Assembly (NCBI RefSeq): GCF_020085105.1
Contig: NC_058057.1
Coordinates: 24,253,082 to 24,317,081 of the forward strand
Direction of reading: 5' to 3'
Origin: Siniperca chuatsi
Lineage: Eukaryota; Chordata; Actinopteri; Centrarchiformes; Sinipercidae
DNA length: 64,000 nucleotides
Position numbers and translations under genes: made by a program
Shown here: positions 1-25,981 of the stretch, piece after piece
Layout: each line of letters opens with the position of its first letter
Numbering within the stretch: position 1 is the first letter of the stretch
Notes under the pieces: model-generated
Told to the model about the DNA's origin: nothing
The model's database searches: none
Seen by the model: only the letters and a program-made list of their open reading frames with translations

Positions 1-199
1 TATGATGTTCATCAAAATATATTTTTTAATCCCATGGTTAGATTATTCATTTTCAGTCAATCCTATTTGTTGAGTTGAAATGAAATCATTTGTCACCAGG
101 GCAAAGATTCTGAGTTGGTAGTATAGTGAAGAGTTTAGAAAAAAGAAAAATATTTACTTCTCTGCAGTGTGACATTTCTCTGAGCCAGCATCTAATCAC
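1..199. other. cad intron sequence, nothing recognised
   Basis: No exon with conserved CAD coding content is seen here. The stretch is AT-rich and presumably belongs to the intron preceding the first visible cad exon. Confidence 0.5.
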
Positions 200-869
200 C
201 ATTAAGGCACTTCACTGGCTTCTCTATTTAGCTGTGCTGACTAATGAACACTGCCCTGACTTCCCTGCAACACAGCTTCAATAGTATCCAATATGCCTTC
301 TCCAACCTTCACCTTCTCCTAAATACTACTAAAACAAAATGCATGTCCATCACTCCATACCAAGCGACAGAGCCACTGGTATCAGTTCATTCATAAATCT
401 ATCATTGGCAAAACCCCTCCATCTCTGCTCACTACTCAGTATCTCCAGCAGTAACCATAATTTATGTTCCAGTAAAATCATTCGTATGGTCATTCCTAAA
501 GTCCGCACCTCCCTTTGGCGGTTACTTATTCCAGTTTGCTTCTCCTAGTGTCTGGAATGAGTTGCAAAAATGCTAAAACTCTACACCTTCACTCCGTTAC
601 CCTCCTTTAATACCTAATTACAAGAGATAGTTTCTAATTACTGCACCTGCTTTTGAAATTGCTTCTCGGAACACAGTACTTTTTTTGCTGTACATATTGT
701 GATGTTTTAATTTAGTCTAATATTGTTTTCTTGCTCTAGCTGTATCTATGTTTTAATGTCTTGTATCGACTTGCCTCCTGTTGCCGCCTCTTGGCCAGGT
801 CGTCATTGTAAATGAGAATTGGTTCTCAATTAACTTATCTGGTTTAATAAAGGTAAAAATAAATAAATG
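200..869 (+). mobile_element. LINE fragment (L2/Maui-like), 3' end
   Basis: In plus orientation, broken reading frames give pieces typical of the C-terminal reverse transcriptase region of fish L2-type LINEs: a TALTSLQHSFNSIQ...LLLNTTKTKCMS block (239-345) and a VRTSLWRLL / FASPSVWNELQK block (about 513-570). The copy ends in an untranslated tail with ATTGTAAATGAGAATTGGTT and the terminal repeat GGTAAAAATAAATAAAT at 852-868. This tail type is common for fish LINEs of this clade. The copy is degenerate with several frame breaks. The clade assignment is from memory of family patterns. Confidence 0.75.
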
Positions 870-876
870 CTTGCAG

Positions 877-9229
<8,353 letters not shown>

Positions 9230-10135
9230 ATCCACGTGCTACATATTTGTCACACAAATTGTCAAACCTTCAGAGTAATAAGTGTTAGACACCAGCATTT
9301 TCTTCCTGAAATCTTTGGATTTCTTATTTCCCGTACTTGAAGGAGTGTTACTAGAGTTAAATACAATATTAAGACTTAAATTGAGTCATAAAGTTTTTAA
9401 AGTTATGTCATGCTGTAACATGATGCTGCTTTTCTTCAGTTTGACAGACCACTACTTGTTTTTCTTTTTGTTCATATTGCACCTGCAAAACGACTGTATT
9501 TCATTACAGCAACTGGATTTTTTAATGTCTTAAAACACAATTAACATTTTTCATAAAACTGTTTCTTAACTAGAAATAATTTAGATGCTGTATTTGGACC
9601 AGTGAGATTTTTTTGTTTGTTTGTTTGTAATGGTTAACCATCAGTATTTGTGCCAACTGGAGGAGCTGGGGAAGACTCCTTGGAAGAAAAAAGGGAAGTG
9701 GACATCGAAATCACATAACTATTTTACTAGCTGGGTCAAATGTGCAGCCACTGTAACGAAGCTGTTACACAGCTGTTTCTTCATCTGTAGGTACATTTTA
9801 AAAGGACCAGTCAGGATATTAAGAGAGAGAGAAAACGACCAGCAGCTTAGTTTAGGGGTTGCGCTATTCTGAGTTATATTTACTGTAAGAAAAACCTCTT
9901 GTCTTCTATAACGTTCCTTTGCTTAAACATGTAGCATTAACTGAAAATGGATCAATATTCTTTAAGCATGGTCTTTGGTGGTTTAGGGGTAATTGCTGTA
10001 ACTGTCAGTGATTTCTTATAATGTAGGAGTTTAGATGCAAACTTATACAAAACTTTTTATACAAATGGAAATTTGTCATTTAAGTGTTGGTCAATGACTT
10101 TGTATTATGTGGAGAAATAAATAATAAACAAAACA
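9230..10135 (+). other. cad: cad 3' untranslated region
   Basis: After the stop at 9227-9229 there is no further exon-like sequence before two overlapping AATAAA hexamers at 10116-10121 and 10123-10128. These are followed by a T-rich stretch near 10137-10148. I infer a 3' UTR of about 0.9 kb. Other weaker hexamers occur further on (for example near 10212 and 10600), so the exact poly(A) site is not certain. Confidence 0.5.
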
Positions 10136-10139
10136 ATTT

Positions 10140-11560
10140 TCCCTTTTGCAGTTGATAATGTCGTTAATGTCCACCCCATGAAGCAACACACCACAACTCT
10201 TGGCAAATCAAATAAATTAAATTAAACTTTGTTTTAGTGGGGAAAAAAACTTTTTACATCACGTGGCCTCCTACACACTAGGTTGAAGCCCCACTGAAAC
10301 AAGTCCAGGTTGTAGAGGAACATTATGTTCCTCCTGATGTAGTAATTCTTTACTAGTTAAAAAATTCACAAATGTTTTTTTTTTTGTCTTTTTGCTTATT
10401 AATGCACACTTCAGTTGAGTCTCATGTTAATAAATTCAAATTGGAAAAAATACTGTGCTCAAAAGAGAAGAAATGGTCCTAAACATTCACATCCAACATC
10501 TTTTTAAGATACAGATTTTGTGGTTATAATTGCTTTTGTCCGCTCATTGCAGTGATTGTGATTCCGGATATCAGAGCTGAAATTAAAGCAAATTAAATAA
10601 ACCAACAAAGAAATAAAAAGTAACACAAATAAGTCTTTGTTTATTTTTTTGCGTTTGACATAGTAGTTTGAAAAAAAAAAAGATAACCTTAACTCAAGGT
10701 TCTCTTACTAGGTTTTTCTGGAGCTGTTGTCTCTAAGACAACTGAGCTAACTCCTGCATGAGATGCATTTGAAAGCTCTGGAAAAAGCTAGTGAGTGGTT
10801 TTTGAGTTAAAGTAATTTTGTCAAAAATAAAAGATGCTGATCCTCCAGTCAGAAATGGCATCTTCCTCTCTATGCAGCTGTTGATTGTTGGACACTTTAT
10901 ATAGCTGTTAGGCCCTGTAATAAAATCTTATCATACTGAGCAACATACTATATGTATTGTACCGAGTGAATCGACTGAAAGGGAACTCAGTAAATGTAAA
11001 TTTGCATAGACGGTAAGGAAGAGAAGTCAAATAGTTAAAGCATGTGATGATTTAAAACTAGCAGGGTTACAATAAATGCTGCATTCAGGGACTGTTAGAG
11101 AAATCAAAATTCTATGCAATTCACAAGGGTGCGCGAATGACTCAGCAAAGTTCTAAATGTTGAGGAAAAATGTGATGAGATTACAAGAAAAAACTAAAGC
11201 ATATTATAAAGTTGGGCTCCTGTATGATGATGGAGCTGCTGAGATGTTTAAGGGCCTGATTGGATACACTTAATGGCTCTCAAATCCCTCTATTGTCAAA
11301 CATCCTATGGAAATAATGTGTCGATCTGTTTTCAATCTTTGTTTTATCTTAAATTTCCATGGATATTTGCAGATACACAGGCTAATTTCCTCTTGAAAGT
11401 ACTGAGATATGCAGCTTTTGGTGAATAATTCGCTTAAAACACTTCTTTCAACATTCTGGGTGTCCTTTTGTTCGTCGGTATTCTTCAGCCGCTGCATAAC
11501 AGCTCTGTAATAATCAATTTGTTGAATAAATAAACAAACATTTGATTATTTTTATATTAG
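10140..11560. other. Intergenic stretch between cad and dnajc5g
   Basis: AT-rich sequence with no conserved coding segment on either strand. In human, SLC30A3 lies between CAD and DNAJC5G, but I see no zinc-transporter-like exon here. Confidence 0.5.
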
Positions 11561-11569
11561 CTAATATAC

Positions 11570-11809
11570 TTGAGAGGTGGATTTCGGAGGAAACCTTGAA
11601 AGCAACATCCTCAATCCCTGGAATCAGCCAATCACAGCGCATGTCCTTTGGCAGAGCACGAAGAAGCGACCCGGCGGCCACAGCAAGCTATCGCTTCTCA
11701 GCCACCGGGCTAATATGAGCCTTTAAATTGAGAGTTAAGACATTAAACCGGATGCCTCTATGATCCAGCTAACCGTACAGCGAGATATACAGTGTTCAGT
11801 TTGCACAAG
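11570..11809 (+). promoter_or_regulatory. Probable dnajc5g promoter and 5' non-coding exon
   Basis: This short GC-richer island in AT-rich DNA carries a CCAAT box (AGCCAATCACAG, CCAAT at 11628-11632). It ends in a strong splice donor, CACAAG|gtaaggc, at 11809/11810. The next plausible acceptor in a matching context is the one before the start codon at 20400 (taataacag). I infer a non-coding first exon of dnajc5g and an 8.6-kb first intron. The transcription start cannot be placed, and no transcript data are available to me. Confidence 0.5.
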
Positions 11810-14029
11810 GTAAGGCAATTCGGCTTTACTAAATCAGCTAGCACAAGTTTAGCTAACTGGATAGCTTTCACGGTCACGTACGCCGAAATGCATTCAAAAA
11901 TCTGTCAATTTAAGGTTGACTTGCTTCTCAACAAAGGTAGCATAACTTTATTACCGAGAAACTATACAATTATTCTAAACATCTTATACAACGTTAGGAT
12001 GCACTTTTAGTTAGGCATACGTCAAAAGACGGTATGAAACGTATTTTCATAAGTGTAACACTGCAAAATTGGAGGGCGGTGGCAGCGAACAGTTGTGAAC
12101 GACTGCTATTGAGGATTTGCACTTCTTTTGAAATAAATGCTGAATGCATGTGTTTGGTGTACGATGAATCGTAGCTTATGTACAGAAACCCTTAAACCAA
12201 ATGTTACAATGTTTGTGTTGCACATACAGGATACTAGGATACAAGGATACATTTAATTGCTAGATTTTTTAAATGAAGCTTGGTTTATCTTTGTCTTCAC
12301 GCTACAGCTGCATAGGGGCTACTTCTGGTTAGCAGGTAGCTTAATGTAACGGGCCACAAGTACTATCTGACATTTTTATACATTTATTCATTAAGTCTTG
12401 GATTAGATAAAAAAGTATTACAGTATAACAGTTAGGTTAGCTAACAGCTAACTAGGTACCTGTCAACACCGGGGTCAGCATGACAGTTTCTTTGGACGAT
12501 TAAAGCCAGAGAGAAATAACTTATGACAGAACAAGGAGAACCAAGGTTCCTTAAGTGAAATTGTTAAAATGTTCCCTGTAACATGTATTTATGAGTGACG
12601 GGCTGTAGAATAGAAAGTATTTCTCCATGTGCCGGGAGATTAGCAAAGGATTAGGGCTCCACAAGGACAAACAGACGACAATCACGCGGCATTCCTTCTT
12701 CCGTCATACCGGACTATTGTCCCAAAACACCGGCCCTTTTCTCCCAGACCAACGTGGGGTTTGATCAACTCACCTGTGCGTTAAGTTATGCGTTTATGTG
12801 GTTAATACGGAGACAAAGGTTGCAAGTTAATGTCACATCCAAAGTGGTCAAACTTGAGGAAAACCACAACAGTGACCAACATCTGGTTCCTCTATTGCAG
12901 GTTGCATGTGTACATTCACCAGCGATCTAATGACCTAATTATGGAAATGGAGACTTTCCTGCCCTGAACTAAGTCTCTCAGGACGCTCTTATCTCCCAGC
13001 ATGTGCTACTGTTACCTTGCTATAAATCAGAACTTGGGATTTTCTACTTCTCTCTAGAAAAAAAAAAAATAAAACAAAATGGCTCTGTAAATCAGAGATG
13101 CACTTTAGGAGATTTGGTATCTTTTTTTGCAAACTCTACTCCCTGACATAGCATCAAATTAACCTGCCCGACCCATAGATTGTATAAAAAAATGTATATA
13201 TTTATATACTCTATATATTGTGTGATGTGCCAGTACAGTTAGCAACTTACAACAGCTATACTTTATATTTATTTTCAGCATGACACATTTTAAAACTTAT
13301 CGGTATGCCGATACATTGACGTGAGATGGTTAAACCTGTGTTTTGATGTCGTAATCAGCCTTTACTGCACACAGTTGTTCTACCCACAAATTAGCAGATT
13401 CACTGCAAGGAGATCGGATCGGTGCCTTTCTTACTTTTGACCATAAATAAATGCAGCATTACAGTTCGTCATGGTTGGGGTTAGAGTCTGCCAATCCTAG
13501 TGATGGAGGAAGTCTGCCTGGGAGTCTAAACTTAGGGGTGAAAAAAAAAACATTTTCCTGTACATCTCCACCATCCTCAGGTATACCTCCCTGTATATTT
13601 TTTTTATATAAATGTTACTTTTTGCAATTTCTGAACAAGCAGTGGTGTTTATTTGATTTGGCTTGTGTGCATCAATAAGAAAATCCACTGATTTGTCAAA
13701 CATCCATAACCCATATTCACCTCAGCCACACTACCTCTCACTTTTTGATTGCTGGCCTATAGACATTCTTCGTCATACCTGCTACCTGATGTGCCCCTGC
13801 GCTCTTTTTAAGCGGACTTTCCTGCCTTTGCCGCAACTGAACATGTGGCACCCCGCCATTGGCTAAATGGAGAGCAGCAGCCTTTGTTATTGTACATGTA
13901 ATGCAGTTCTCAGCATACATTTATGGTTCTCAACAGACATGTATATGCAACATGTATGGGAAGCGATTAGCTAGTACAACTTTGTAATCTTATTATAAGA
14001 AAGTGTTGACCAATGTCTCACAAAAGCCC

Positions 14030-14375
14030 GATTGATAGTGGATTTTTCAGGCTGATACTGATATTTGGGAGTTGGGAAAATCCGAAGATATATCAGCTAA
14101 TGGTACTTTTAAACACACACGCCTTCAATGTTGAGCCTTAAAGTAGAGCTGTTTTTAAATTTTTAAAGAATTGTGACCACGATGCATACTAAGTGGGACA
14201 TTTTACAATTGAAAAATCAACTTGTCAGTGCTCTGTGGTGGACAAACTATGTAAGTGAGACTCTAAATGACCTCAAACATAGATTTCGCATTACTGTACT
14301 GCAGTTTCCTGTTACTTATCGGCCGAAATAGATACCTATATATCTACAATAAGCTAATATTGTCTAGCTCTATGT
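14030..14375. repeat. Dispersed repeat, family shared with 5.9-6.1 kb
   Basis: Starts near AAGCCCGATTGATAGTGG and ends near CAATAAGCTAATATTGTC. Several internal words recur in the same order at 5920-6092. The family is unassigned. Confidence 0.55.
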
Positions 14376-16017
14376 CTATATTCTCATATATTCTCACACT
14401 GGTGGTTGACTTGTTTCATCAGTCTTGTAAATTTCACTTGTGTTAGTCTCAACTCACTCAGCTATTCCCACCTTTTATAAGACACACGAAAGGTGGGTTT
14501 TACATTTAAAGTTGTATATTTAATAGTCATTCATATTGAACATATATATATTTTTTAACATTTGGAGTGATAGGTATACTGCTTTCTTTTTCAGCTTATT
14601 TGCTCTGCTGTCAGCATTGACTTGCACTTGAGTCTCTTATGTTGAAGGTCCCCAAACTATTGCTCATAAGTCTTGCTTTATTGGACACTTTGGCTTGTAA
14701 TTATAAGGTTTTGTTTGGGTACGGTGCAGTCATCAGATCTGCGTATCAAAGAATTGTTAAACTGTCTGGCAGAGCTGTTTTGTATGGAACTTCGGGGTGC
14801 TTGGCCTTGGCTGGTGTGATTACATAGTTAACATGTCACACAACTTTTTAGAAAGTTTTTGTTATTTTTAACAATAAAGAGAGCTATTTTAAGAGTAACA
14901 GTGTTACAGTCTATCTTAAAAGTTGCCTTCTTCTCTGAAAAAGAATTTTCATGGGAGTTGTTGTCCTCTGTCCTCACACGATATTCCTCATTTGTGGACT
15001 TTTGACAAGCACCTTTATCTCAAGCAATAAAAATGTCTTGTTGAGCTGACACAAAACATAACTGGTGTCTTTAGAGTTTACTTTAAAGTTCTCTTCTAAT
15101 AATAGCCCGTTAAAAATGATAATTTAAGTACTTCTAAATATGGCTCTGAGTAGTAGAATAAGTCATTCTGTGTCTGTGCCCACAAATGTATTTTTGATAT
15201 TGGTTTGGAAATGCCCTATAATATATTTATCTACAGCCATACCATTGCTAATGGAGATCTTTCTTTTAATCAGAGGTTATTAATAGTGATTTTGATAAAC
15301 TGGTTAAACGTCTTTTCTTCTAAGCAGTACTTTGAGATGGTTTTGCCAGTTGTCACAGTCATATTATTCATTGTAAGACTAGAGAAATGTTGAACAAATA
15401 TCTTAAGTGTCTTTTAGTCAGTATTGGTGAGCGTCTATTTGTGACTGCTGTTCTTTGCTAATGTAGTTTTACTACAAAATGTTTACATAGAAATCATGAT
15501 TAATTACAATTTATATATCCGTTTACTGCAAACCTGCCTATGTTTTTGATTAAAACAATCAATCTGACCCTAATTACATGCATACAGGTACTTTGCCTCC
15601 CCCTGTTTCTGCTTTTGTCTCTCAGCTGACAGCCTTTCAGCTAAAAATTATCATGCTGAATAGTGGCTAAAGTTACATACATATCTGCACCTCCATAAAA
15701 CTTCACAGTCAAATGTTTGGAAAGGAAGACAAAAGACTCCTGTGTGTCTCTCTGTCTCTAGTTTTAGTGATTACTTAGTGTTGGGGCTAATGTTGTGTTA
15801 TGGTTAATTTTCATCTGTCCTGTTAGCGTGATAAATGAGTACCATCTGCAGACATACAGGGCAGTTTTTAAAGTCTGCACCGCAACGACTGCAGTTAGCT
15901 AATTAAACTAACAGACCTGGCTCGGTGCTACTCGATCGATCGCTCCAGTATGAGCTGCAGGGTGGCAGTTTGATCAGTGCAGACCTCTGCTGGCAGGAGC
16001 CTGGTGGTCTTGAAGGT

Positions 16018-16320
16018 TCATGTGTAAAGAAAGTGTTTTAAGGCCTCGTCTATGGAGCTGCTCTCTCCTTCCAGACTGCCCGATGGTTTGTGTAGCATGT
16101 TTGGAGAATTTGGAGTATTTACATCAGCTTTCTTGGCGTCAGCAGGCATGCCATCTGGGCCTGCAGCGTTTGCATCGTTGAGAAAAATAATGGCCTTTTT
16201 GATCTCCTCTTTGCATGCTTTTTTCCAGTCAAGAGCCTGACTGGATTTTAGTTGTGTTTTGTGCACTTCACGCAATAATTTAGTGTTGTATACAGTCCAG
16301 AGCACATAGATGCTAATCAA
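16018..16320 (-). mobile_element. RTE-like LINE fragment
   Basis: The minus strand holds about 100 open codons including KEEIKKAIIFLNDANAAGPD followed by GMPADAKKADV. This is the start of the reverse-transcriptase domain of RTE-type LINEs (usual form: AAGPDxIPAEALK). Both sides run into unrelated sequence, so only a short internal piece remains. Confidence 0.65.
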
Positions 16321-16465
16321 TGAATCATTTGGTCTTTAAAATATTAGAAAATAGTAAAAAAAAAAAGAAAAGGGATAAAATGTAAGACAAGGAAAAGCAG
16401 CTAATCCTTACATTACAACGCCCTAATCGTGGGACAGTGATAAGCATGTTTTGTTCTGCAATCTA

Positions 16466-16492
16466 TAATAATAATAATAATAATAATAATAT
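16466..16492. repeat. (TAA)n microsatellite
   Basis: An uninterrupted run of TAA trinucleotides, about nine units. Confidence 0.85.
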
Positions 16493-19400
16493 AATACTAT
16501 TATAATACTATAAAACTCATAATACTTTTTGTTGTTGACAGAAGAATTTAATTTCATTTTCCATACCAAAAACTTTGATAAATTGAAATTATCAAACATC
16601 ATCACAGAATAACTTCCACCCTATTTATTTTATTCTTTATTTTCAACTATTTCTGTTGCTATTTTAAAAACTTTTGTGTATTGTACTACTGTAGTAATTA
16701 GTGTATTTAATTTAATATTCAGTTTCATTTTACCCTGTTAAATCACTGCATTTTTGCCACTGCGGCAGCGTGATTTCCCAGTAGAGAACACTATGATCGG
16801 GTAGTTACAGACCCTGCACCCCTCATGTGAATGCACTCAAATGTGAGTTGATATTGATATTTGTAGCTGCCATTTTGCCAAACTATTTATCAGGAAAAAT
16901 AGTGACCCGAATCTTTTACTTGGCAAGAGAATAAAGTAGTGCTAACTTACAGTGCAATCATTTATAATTGCAAATGCATGTAAGCAGTGTGAAGCTTAAT
17001 TGTTGTTTTCACAACAGGAAACAATGGAAGCAAAACTGCTTTCTCTTGCACTGGTGCAGCGTTAGAAATAGAGTTTGATTCAGGTGCTTTTCTCATTAAA
17101 AGCAAAAAGCAAAAACCTTAAAGGACAAAAGTGAGTAAGGAAGGGTGATTATCAGCTATCTGACAAACATTCACTGCATTCTTCCAAAAGATGCCCTCAG
17201 GATGGGGATTTTATTTTAGCAAATAAAAAATAGTTTGGATGTGAACAAAGTAAAGTACTGTTTGTGTCTAATGGGGAGAACACAACAACAAGTAATGTGA
17301 GAGCGGTTGTTTTGCTTGCATGTAAACACTTTGCTGTCACTAAACGGCCTATAACTCACCAAAAGTTAGAAGTTTTACAATGAAATTTAACAAACAAGAT
17401 GCACCAAGTTCATGTTGAAAGTTAAGCTAATGGCACCCTGTTATGGATCCATATGCTTGATGTTCTGTTACAGTATTTCTGGATGAATGTCGTTAGCACC
17501 ATGAAACTTGCTATGGTTGCTCTGATCTTTCCTTTACACCTTTAGACCCCTGATAACCCCTTAATGATATCACTATTAGGGCTCAGCTCACACCCCATAA
17601 CCGATGTTAGTGGCTTCATGTAACTGATTGCTTTGATGTAATTAATAAGTGTAACCATGTGGTGCTGAAACAATTAGTTCATAGACAGAACATTCAGTTA
17701 CATAACAATTTTGATAATTGATGAATAACTTATTCTAAATTACTTATACTTATCAAATGAATCGATGAATATTTTTTAATTTTGGACGAAACCATTCATT
17801 TAAAAAATATTCAATAGATTTATCTAATGAAAAATAATTGTTAGCTTCAGCCTTAAATCCATGCCATCCTCTTCCAATCCAACTGCAGTCTACTCTGATA
17901 AACTAAGAATGTTATCTCAAACAACCACAACAAAAGAACTTGTTTTGGTTTGGGAGTATATAACCAACAGTTACTCATACAGCAAAATGAAATGAGGGAA
18001 ACAGCGGTCTGCATCAATGCTTATTTTACTATTTCTTCTCTCAAAGAGAGCAGATGACTTTATAATGGTTAGCTGAAATAACAAAAGCCCTGTTCACACA
18101 GCTCTTGCATTAGCTGGGGTCACTGTGTGATTGTAATAATTGCAAAGGTCATCTGAGTTTTTAATCCTACGCAAATCTGCCCACTTTGTATTATCTAAAG
18201 TAATAAATCCAAAGCAAATTGCCTACCATATGCCAGAAAACATGTCTAACAATATTAATCCTGTGTAAATAGATATATTAACAGTTTGGAGTCACATTTT
18301 ATTTATTTATTTACTTTCAAGGATTCCCTGGATTCCCTGTGCTTTTTTTCTACTTAATAGAAGCTGCAATGGAAAAGCTTAACGAAAACATTTTGGCCTG
18401 GTTTAAGGCTGCTGTACAGTATATTGGCAGCCTGTACAGTATGATTCCCTCTGTCTATGCTCTTTCCATCCCATATTGTATCATACACAGCAATATAGAT
18501 ATGTGGACACTTGTTTAGTTTGTTGTGGTATGTGTGTGTGTAGGGCTGTCTAGCCAGAGTCTGACCAGGACATTGGCTCTCTCTGAAACAGACTCGGACG
18601 TAATCTGTGAGATCAGCAAAATGTAATCTTCTTTAGTCAACGACCCGCACAGCATTATTTGTGTGGCTGAGTAAGAGTGTGTGTGTGTGTACAGTAGCCA
18701 TGGATTAATAGAAATCCCTTTTTTGTATATTGTAATTGTGAAGCATTAATTCAAAGCTGTTGAATATTACTAACTCATCACCTCCAGTTATAAAACAAAG
18801 GTAATTATGGATATAATTAAAAGTGTTTATTTGTACAACTCCAACACTCCTGGGAACCTCAAGTCAAATCTGGTCAGGTCTTGTTAAATATAGGGGGTGG
18901 GTTGATGCACCTAACTGCCTGGAAACCTATACGCTTCCTCTTGGCTTGCAGATCAGGGCTGAAGTCTGCAGTTTTCTCTAAACTGGGTGTCACTTTGAAG
19001 TGTAGTGTAAAGACACTAAAAGCTTAAAAGATGACAAAAAACCTGTTGTGCTCTTGGCTTTAAAAAAACTTGGATGAAATGAAAAAAGGAGGAAATGTGC
19101 TACATTGTGTTTATTAGAACTAAAACAATAAACAATGTTTATAGTTGATTAGTTAAAGTGTCAAATATTTGCTACTTTAAGCTTAAAAAATGTGAAGTTT
19201 GCTGCTTTTCTCTGTCTTTATATAATTTTAAACTGAATATGTGTGAGTTTTGGACTGATGGTCAGAAAAAAACAAGACATTTGAAGATGTCTGAGCTTGA
19301 GATGAGTATTTTTCACTTTTTGTTTTGACATTTCATAGTCTAAATGATTAATAAATCAATGGGGGGAAAATAATCAACAGATTCATCAATACAAGTAGAT

Positions 19401-19799
19401 GACTGGACAGACTACAGTCAAGGCTACTGCTCAGTCTCAGATTAATTAAAAAACTGACTTTAGCTTATTTAAGAGTGTGAGAAACCTCCCCAACTGCAGT
19501 GCAATTGGTTTATGTGGGAATTAACATTGTAATCCTGGTCTTTGTTAACAGGAGGAGGGATAGGAAGAAGTCCACCTCATATCTTGTCGAGAAGTCTTTG
19601 TTTCTTCTATTCCTGATTATTTTGAAAGCATCTCAACCTTGGGAAAGAACCAATGATTATGTTATGTTGTGATTTATAATTGGTGTAGTAGCTGAAATGT
19701 CTTAACTATATTTATTGGTGTGTAATATCTGGCCTTTAGAGGAGAGTACGGGTTTCTGGCACCTTCATCTACTTCCAAGGAGCATGGAGAAGGAAAAAA

Positions 19800-19930
19800 T
19801 ACTACAGAGGTCAAAACTCCAGCAACGCTTGTAGTATATAGAACAACTTTAATGTTTGAGCCGACACGTGTTGGTCTAACACTAAAGTTCTTCTATATAC
19901 TGCAAGCTAGTAGTTTTGACCTCTTTAATA
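19800..19930. repeat. Inverted-repeat hairpin
   Basis: AGAGGTCAAAACT...TGTAGTATATAGAACAACTTTAATGTT on the left is matched by its inverted copy AACACTAAAGTTCTTCTATATACTGCA...AGTTTTGACCTCTTT on the right, with a loop of about 20 bases around GACACGTGTTGGT. It is probably a small fold-back transposon remnant. Confidence 0.65.
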
Positions 19931-20399
19931 TCTGGCCTATGTAAGTCTTGAGGGTCTCTGTGTGTGTGTGTGTTCAGATTTGCTCTGTTGTGGTGCTTTC
20001 TTTTCTTTTCTTTGCTGTGTCCTGTTAGTTTGCCACTGCAGAAACACACTTTAATTTTCACCAAGTGTTGATTGATGTCTTTGGTCTTTATTTTCTGAAT
20101 AGATTCTAGCCTTTCGCATGAGTTCATATGCATCATTTGGCCCTCCAGCACTGTACATTTCTTAAACCCTATCCCCTGTACTGACTCATTGCACTGTACA
20201 ATTATACACAAGCTAGGCTGCTTCTTTGGTAAGCAACAGTGCTGGGAAGTTGAAACAAATGTTTAGACTATACTGAATCTTGCAACATGACAATAGGCAG
20301 CAATATTTGATCTCTAAGCCCTCAGCAACATTTTAATAACATGTCATCATCTTTAAATGATTTTCGACTCAGTGATATATATTTTTCCCCTAATAACAG

Positions 20400-25981
<5,582 letters not shown>

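Larger units (their letters stand above)
12010..20399 (+). other. Probable first intron of dnajc5g, repeat remnants only
   Basis: No coding exon is seen. Contents I can support: a dispersed repeat copy at 14030-14375, an RTE-like LINE fragment at 16018-16320, a TAA run at 16466-16492, diverged hAT-like copies near 16310-16420, 17650-17850 and 19128-19385, and an inverted-repeat hairpin at 19800-19930. The remainder is unremarkable AT-rich DNA. Confidence 0.5.

Noticed and set aside
10140..11560. Search for SLC30A3 exons between cad and dnajc5g
   Set aside because: No zinc-transporter motif or conserved frame found on either strand.
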